This document shows, in pieces, positions 9,030-10,437 of a stretch of 10,437 nt of DNA. Origin of the DNA: Burkholderiales bacterium (lineage in GTDB: Bacteria; Pseudomonadota; Gammaproteobacteria; Burkholderiales; Burkholderiaceae_F); assembly GCA_024641225.1 (NCBI GenBank), contig JAHEDN010000053.1:1-10437 (forward strand). Reading direction: 5' to 3'. The notes beneath the pieces are model-generated. The model saw nothing but the letters and a program-made list of their open reading frames with translations, was not told the origin of the DNA and did not search any database. The number at the start of each line of letters is the position of its first letter. The stretch's first letter is position 1. The position numbers and the translations under genes were made by a program.

Positions 9030-9661
9030 AGAATCCCCGCCTTCCCCGTCTGCCACCGGCGGTACTCGGTGGTCAGCAGCGCGACGTGTTCGCGCTCCTC
9101 GGCCGCGAGTTCCTTGTACAGCTCCCGCTCGACCGAGCCTTCGGGCGCGCGCTCGCCTTCGCGGCTGAAGAAATCGACCGCCCGCTGTTCGAAGGCAATC
9201 GCGATGCGGAACAGGTTGGCCGGATCCTCGGGCTTGCGGTCGACGCCGGAGAAGATGGCGGCGCGGTCGAGCTGGAAGTCCGCCGACGGCTTCGGCAGCT
9301 CGGCGTGATAGCGCTTCGACAGCGTGTCCATGTGCTCCTTTTCCATCTCGGCAAAACGGCCGAACAGTTCGCGCAGTTCCTCGTCCTGCGATTCCCGCGA
9401 GGCGCGCTCGTAGAACGCGTGGCCGCCGAGTTCGATCTCGAAGGCCTTGCGCACCGCCTCCATCGCCTCGTCGCCCTGGATGGCGCCGCGGTCGAGCAGT
9501 TCGAGCTTGCCTTTGCAGTGCGGGCACATGCCGTAGGGAAAGGCGAAGCCTTCGCTGACCTTGTGGCAATCGGTGCAGCGCCAGCGCAGTTCCACTCCGG
9601 CGCAGCAGACATAGGGTTCGTCGTCCTCAAGCGGACGGCGGCAGCGTGGGCAGACGTTCAT
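9026..9661 (-). CDS. Rubrerythrin-like diiron protein with N-terminal zinc-ribbon region
   Basis: Probable ferritin-like diiron protein for peroxide or oxygen detoxification. Residues 1-50 are cysteine-rich: C4-x2-C7, C19-C20, C29-x2-C32 and C46-x2-C49, which looks like two zinc ribbons or rubredoxin-like knuckles. Residues about 62-200 form a four-helix rubrerythrin domain with the expected iron ligands: E77, E107-x2-H110 (EKEH), E158 and E189-x2-H192 (EREH). Canonical rubrerythrin has its rubredoxin domain at the C-terminus, so the domain order is reversed here. ATG 9661 overlaps the stop of the upstream oxidoreductase gene as ATGA and has GAGGTG 5 nt upstream. This start is preferred over the longer open frame, which is a shadow of that upstream gene. 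The location before nifJ suggests protection of the oxygen-sensitive PFOR. Whether it acts as a peroxidase is inferred. Confidence 0.93.
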   Translation of the reverse strand: MNVCPRCRRPLEDDEPYVCCAGVELRWRCTDCHKVSEGFAFPYGMCPHCKGKLELLDRGAIQGDEAMEAVRKAFEIELGGHAFYERASRESQDEELRELFGRFAEMEKEHMDTLSKRYHAELPKPSADFQLDRAAIFSGVDRKPEDPANLFRIAIAFEQRAVDFFSREGERAPEGSVERELYKELAAEEREHVALLTTEYRRWQTGKAGIL

Positions 9662-10437
9662 GATTTCACCTCGCTCGTGACTGCGGTTTCGGTGGTGGCC
9701 GGCCCGGGCGTCGCGCCGATCCGTGTCGGCGGCACGAAGGCTTCGGCGTCGGCCTGGGTGATGGGCCACTTGGTCTTGTCGCTCGCCAGGTAGGCGCCGA
9801 TCGCGCGCGCCGCACGGCGGCCCGCGCCCATCGCCAGGATGACGGTGGCGCCGCCGGTGACGATGTCGCCTCCCGCGAACACACCGGGCACGCTGGTCGC
9901 CTGCGTGTAATCGTCGGCGACGATATAACCCCACTTGTTCAGTTGCAGGCCCGGCGTCGACTTGGTGATGATCGGGTTGGCATTCGTGCCCAACGCATAG
10001 ATCACCGTGTCGCATTCGAGCTCGAGGAACTCGTCGAGCGGCATCGGCTTGCGCCGTCCCTTGTCGTCGGGCTCGCCGAGCACCATTTTCTGCACCTTCA
10101 TGCCGCGCACGTTGCCGTCGGGATCGACCAGGATCTCGACCGGCCCGTGCAGGAAGAAGAACTCGATGCCTTCCTCCTTGGCGTGGCGCAGTTCCTCGAT
10201 GCGGGCCGGAGCCTCCGCTTCCGAGCGGCGGTAAACGCAGCGCACCGTCGGCGTGCCCAGACGCTTGGCCACCCGCAGGCAGTCCATCGCCGTGTTGCCG
10301 GCGCCGATCACCACCACGCTCTTGCCGATCGTGATCGGCGTGTCCAGGTACGGAAACTTGTCGCCGCCCATCAGGTTCACGCGGGTGAGGAACTCGTTGG
10401 CCGAGTAGACCTGGCCGGCGAACTCGCCCGGGATGCC
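9658..10437 (-). CDS. NAD(P)H-dependent glutamate synthase small subunit-like / SudA/NfnB-type flavin oxidoreductase, C-terminal part
   Basis: The 259 visible residues, continuing beyond the window edge, are the C-terminal half of a GltD-family enzyme. These proteins use FAD and a dinucleotide site to move electrons between NAD(P)H and iron-sulfur partners. The fragment begins GIPGEFAGQVYSANEFL, the typical family linker. The pyridine-nucleotide motif GAGNTAMD is at fragment residues 45-52, YRRSEAEAPAR at 69-79, ALGTNANPII at 148-157, and the FAD-binding GVFAGGDIVTGGATVI at 185-200. A low-complexity tail rich in Thr, Pro and Ala (about 222-259) follows the fold. Homologues are named glutamate synthase small subunit, sulfide dehydrogenase SudA or NfnB; the N-terminal cysteine region that would help separate these is outside the window. 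Next to nifJ and a ferredoxin, ferredoxin:NAD(P) exchange is plausible, but that is inference. Confidence 0.93.
   Translation of the reverse strand, partial: GIPGEFAGQVYSANEFLTRVNLMGGDKFPYLDTPITIGKSVVVIGAGNTAMDCLRVAKRLGTPTVRCVYRRSEAEAPARIEELRHAKEEGIEFFFLHGPVEILVDPDGNVRGMKVQKMVLGEPDDKGRRKPMPLDEFLELECDTVIYALGTNANPIITKSTPGLQLNKWGYIVADDYTQATSVPGVFAGGDIVTGGATVILAMGAGRRAARAIGAYLASDKTKWPITQADAEAFVPPTRIGATPGPATTETAVTSEVKS

Overview
This is a GC-rich window in which every convincing gene lies on the minus strand, so the genes read from right to left. Gene content suggests a proteobacterium with both respiratory and low-potential (anaerobic or microaerobic) metabolism. A betaproteobacterial relative is my best guess, from general appearance only; no rRNA or other taxonomic marker is present.

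Right part (10437 to 3904): a ferredoxin/pyruvate module. It starts with the C-terminal part of a GltD/SudA/NfnB-type flavin oxidoreductase, cut by the window edge. This overlaps by 4 nt a rubrerythrin-like diiron protein with an N-terminal cysteine-rich ribbon. A 180-nt gap follows, bounded by two mirror-image arrays of four 7-bp repeats (GTGACCG). Next come a full-length pyruvate:ferredoxin/flavodoxin oxidoreductase (nifJ), a dihydroorotate-dehydrogenase-like FMN protein overlapping it by 4 nt, and an Alvin-type 2[4Fe-4S] ferredoxin. These products plausibly oxidise pyruvate, carry the electrons on ferredoxin, pass some to NAD(P), and protect the oxygen-sensitive enzyme from peroxide.

Middle (3903 to 2908): a small two-CBS-domain protein between intergenic stretches of 208 and 359 nt that contain several GC-rich hairpins but no recognisable gene.

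Left part (2907 to 1): the start of a respiratory complex I operon, nuoA-nuoB-nuoC-nuoD-nuoE, tightly packed, with GTG starts for nuoC, nuoD and nuoE. The NuoD sequence is unlike the usual proteobacterial type but keeps the quinone-site residues.

The most unusual feature is at the nuoD/nuoE junction. A 91-bp near-perfect palindromic element of REP/MITE appearance sits directly behind the only plausible nuoE start codon. That start overlaps the nuoD stop as GTGA, and the reading frame runs open through the whole palindrome into conserved NuoE sequence. The repeat therefore appears to be translated as an extra N-terminal segment of about 31 residues.
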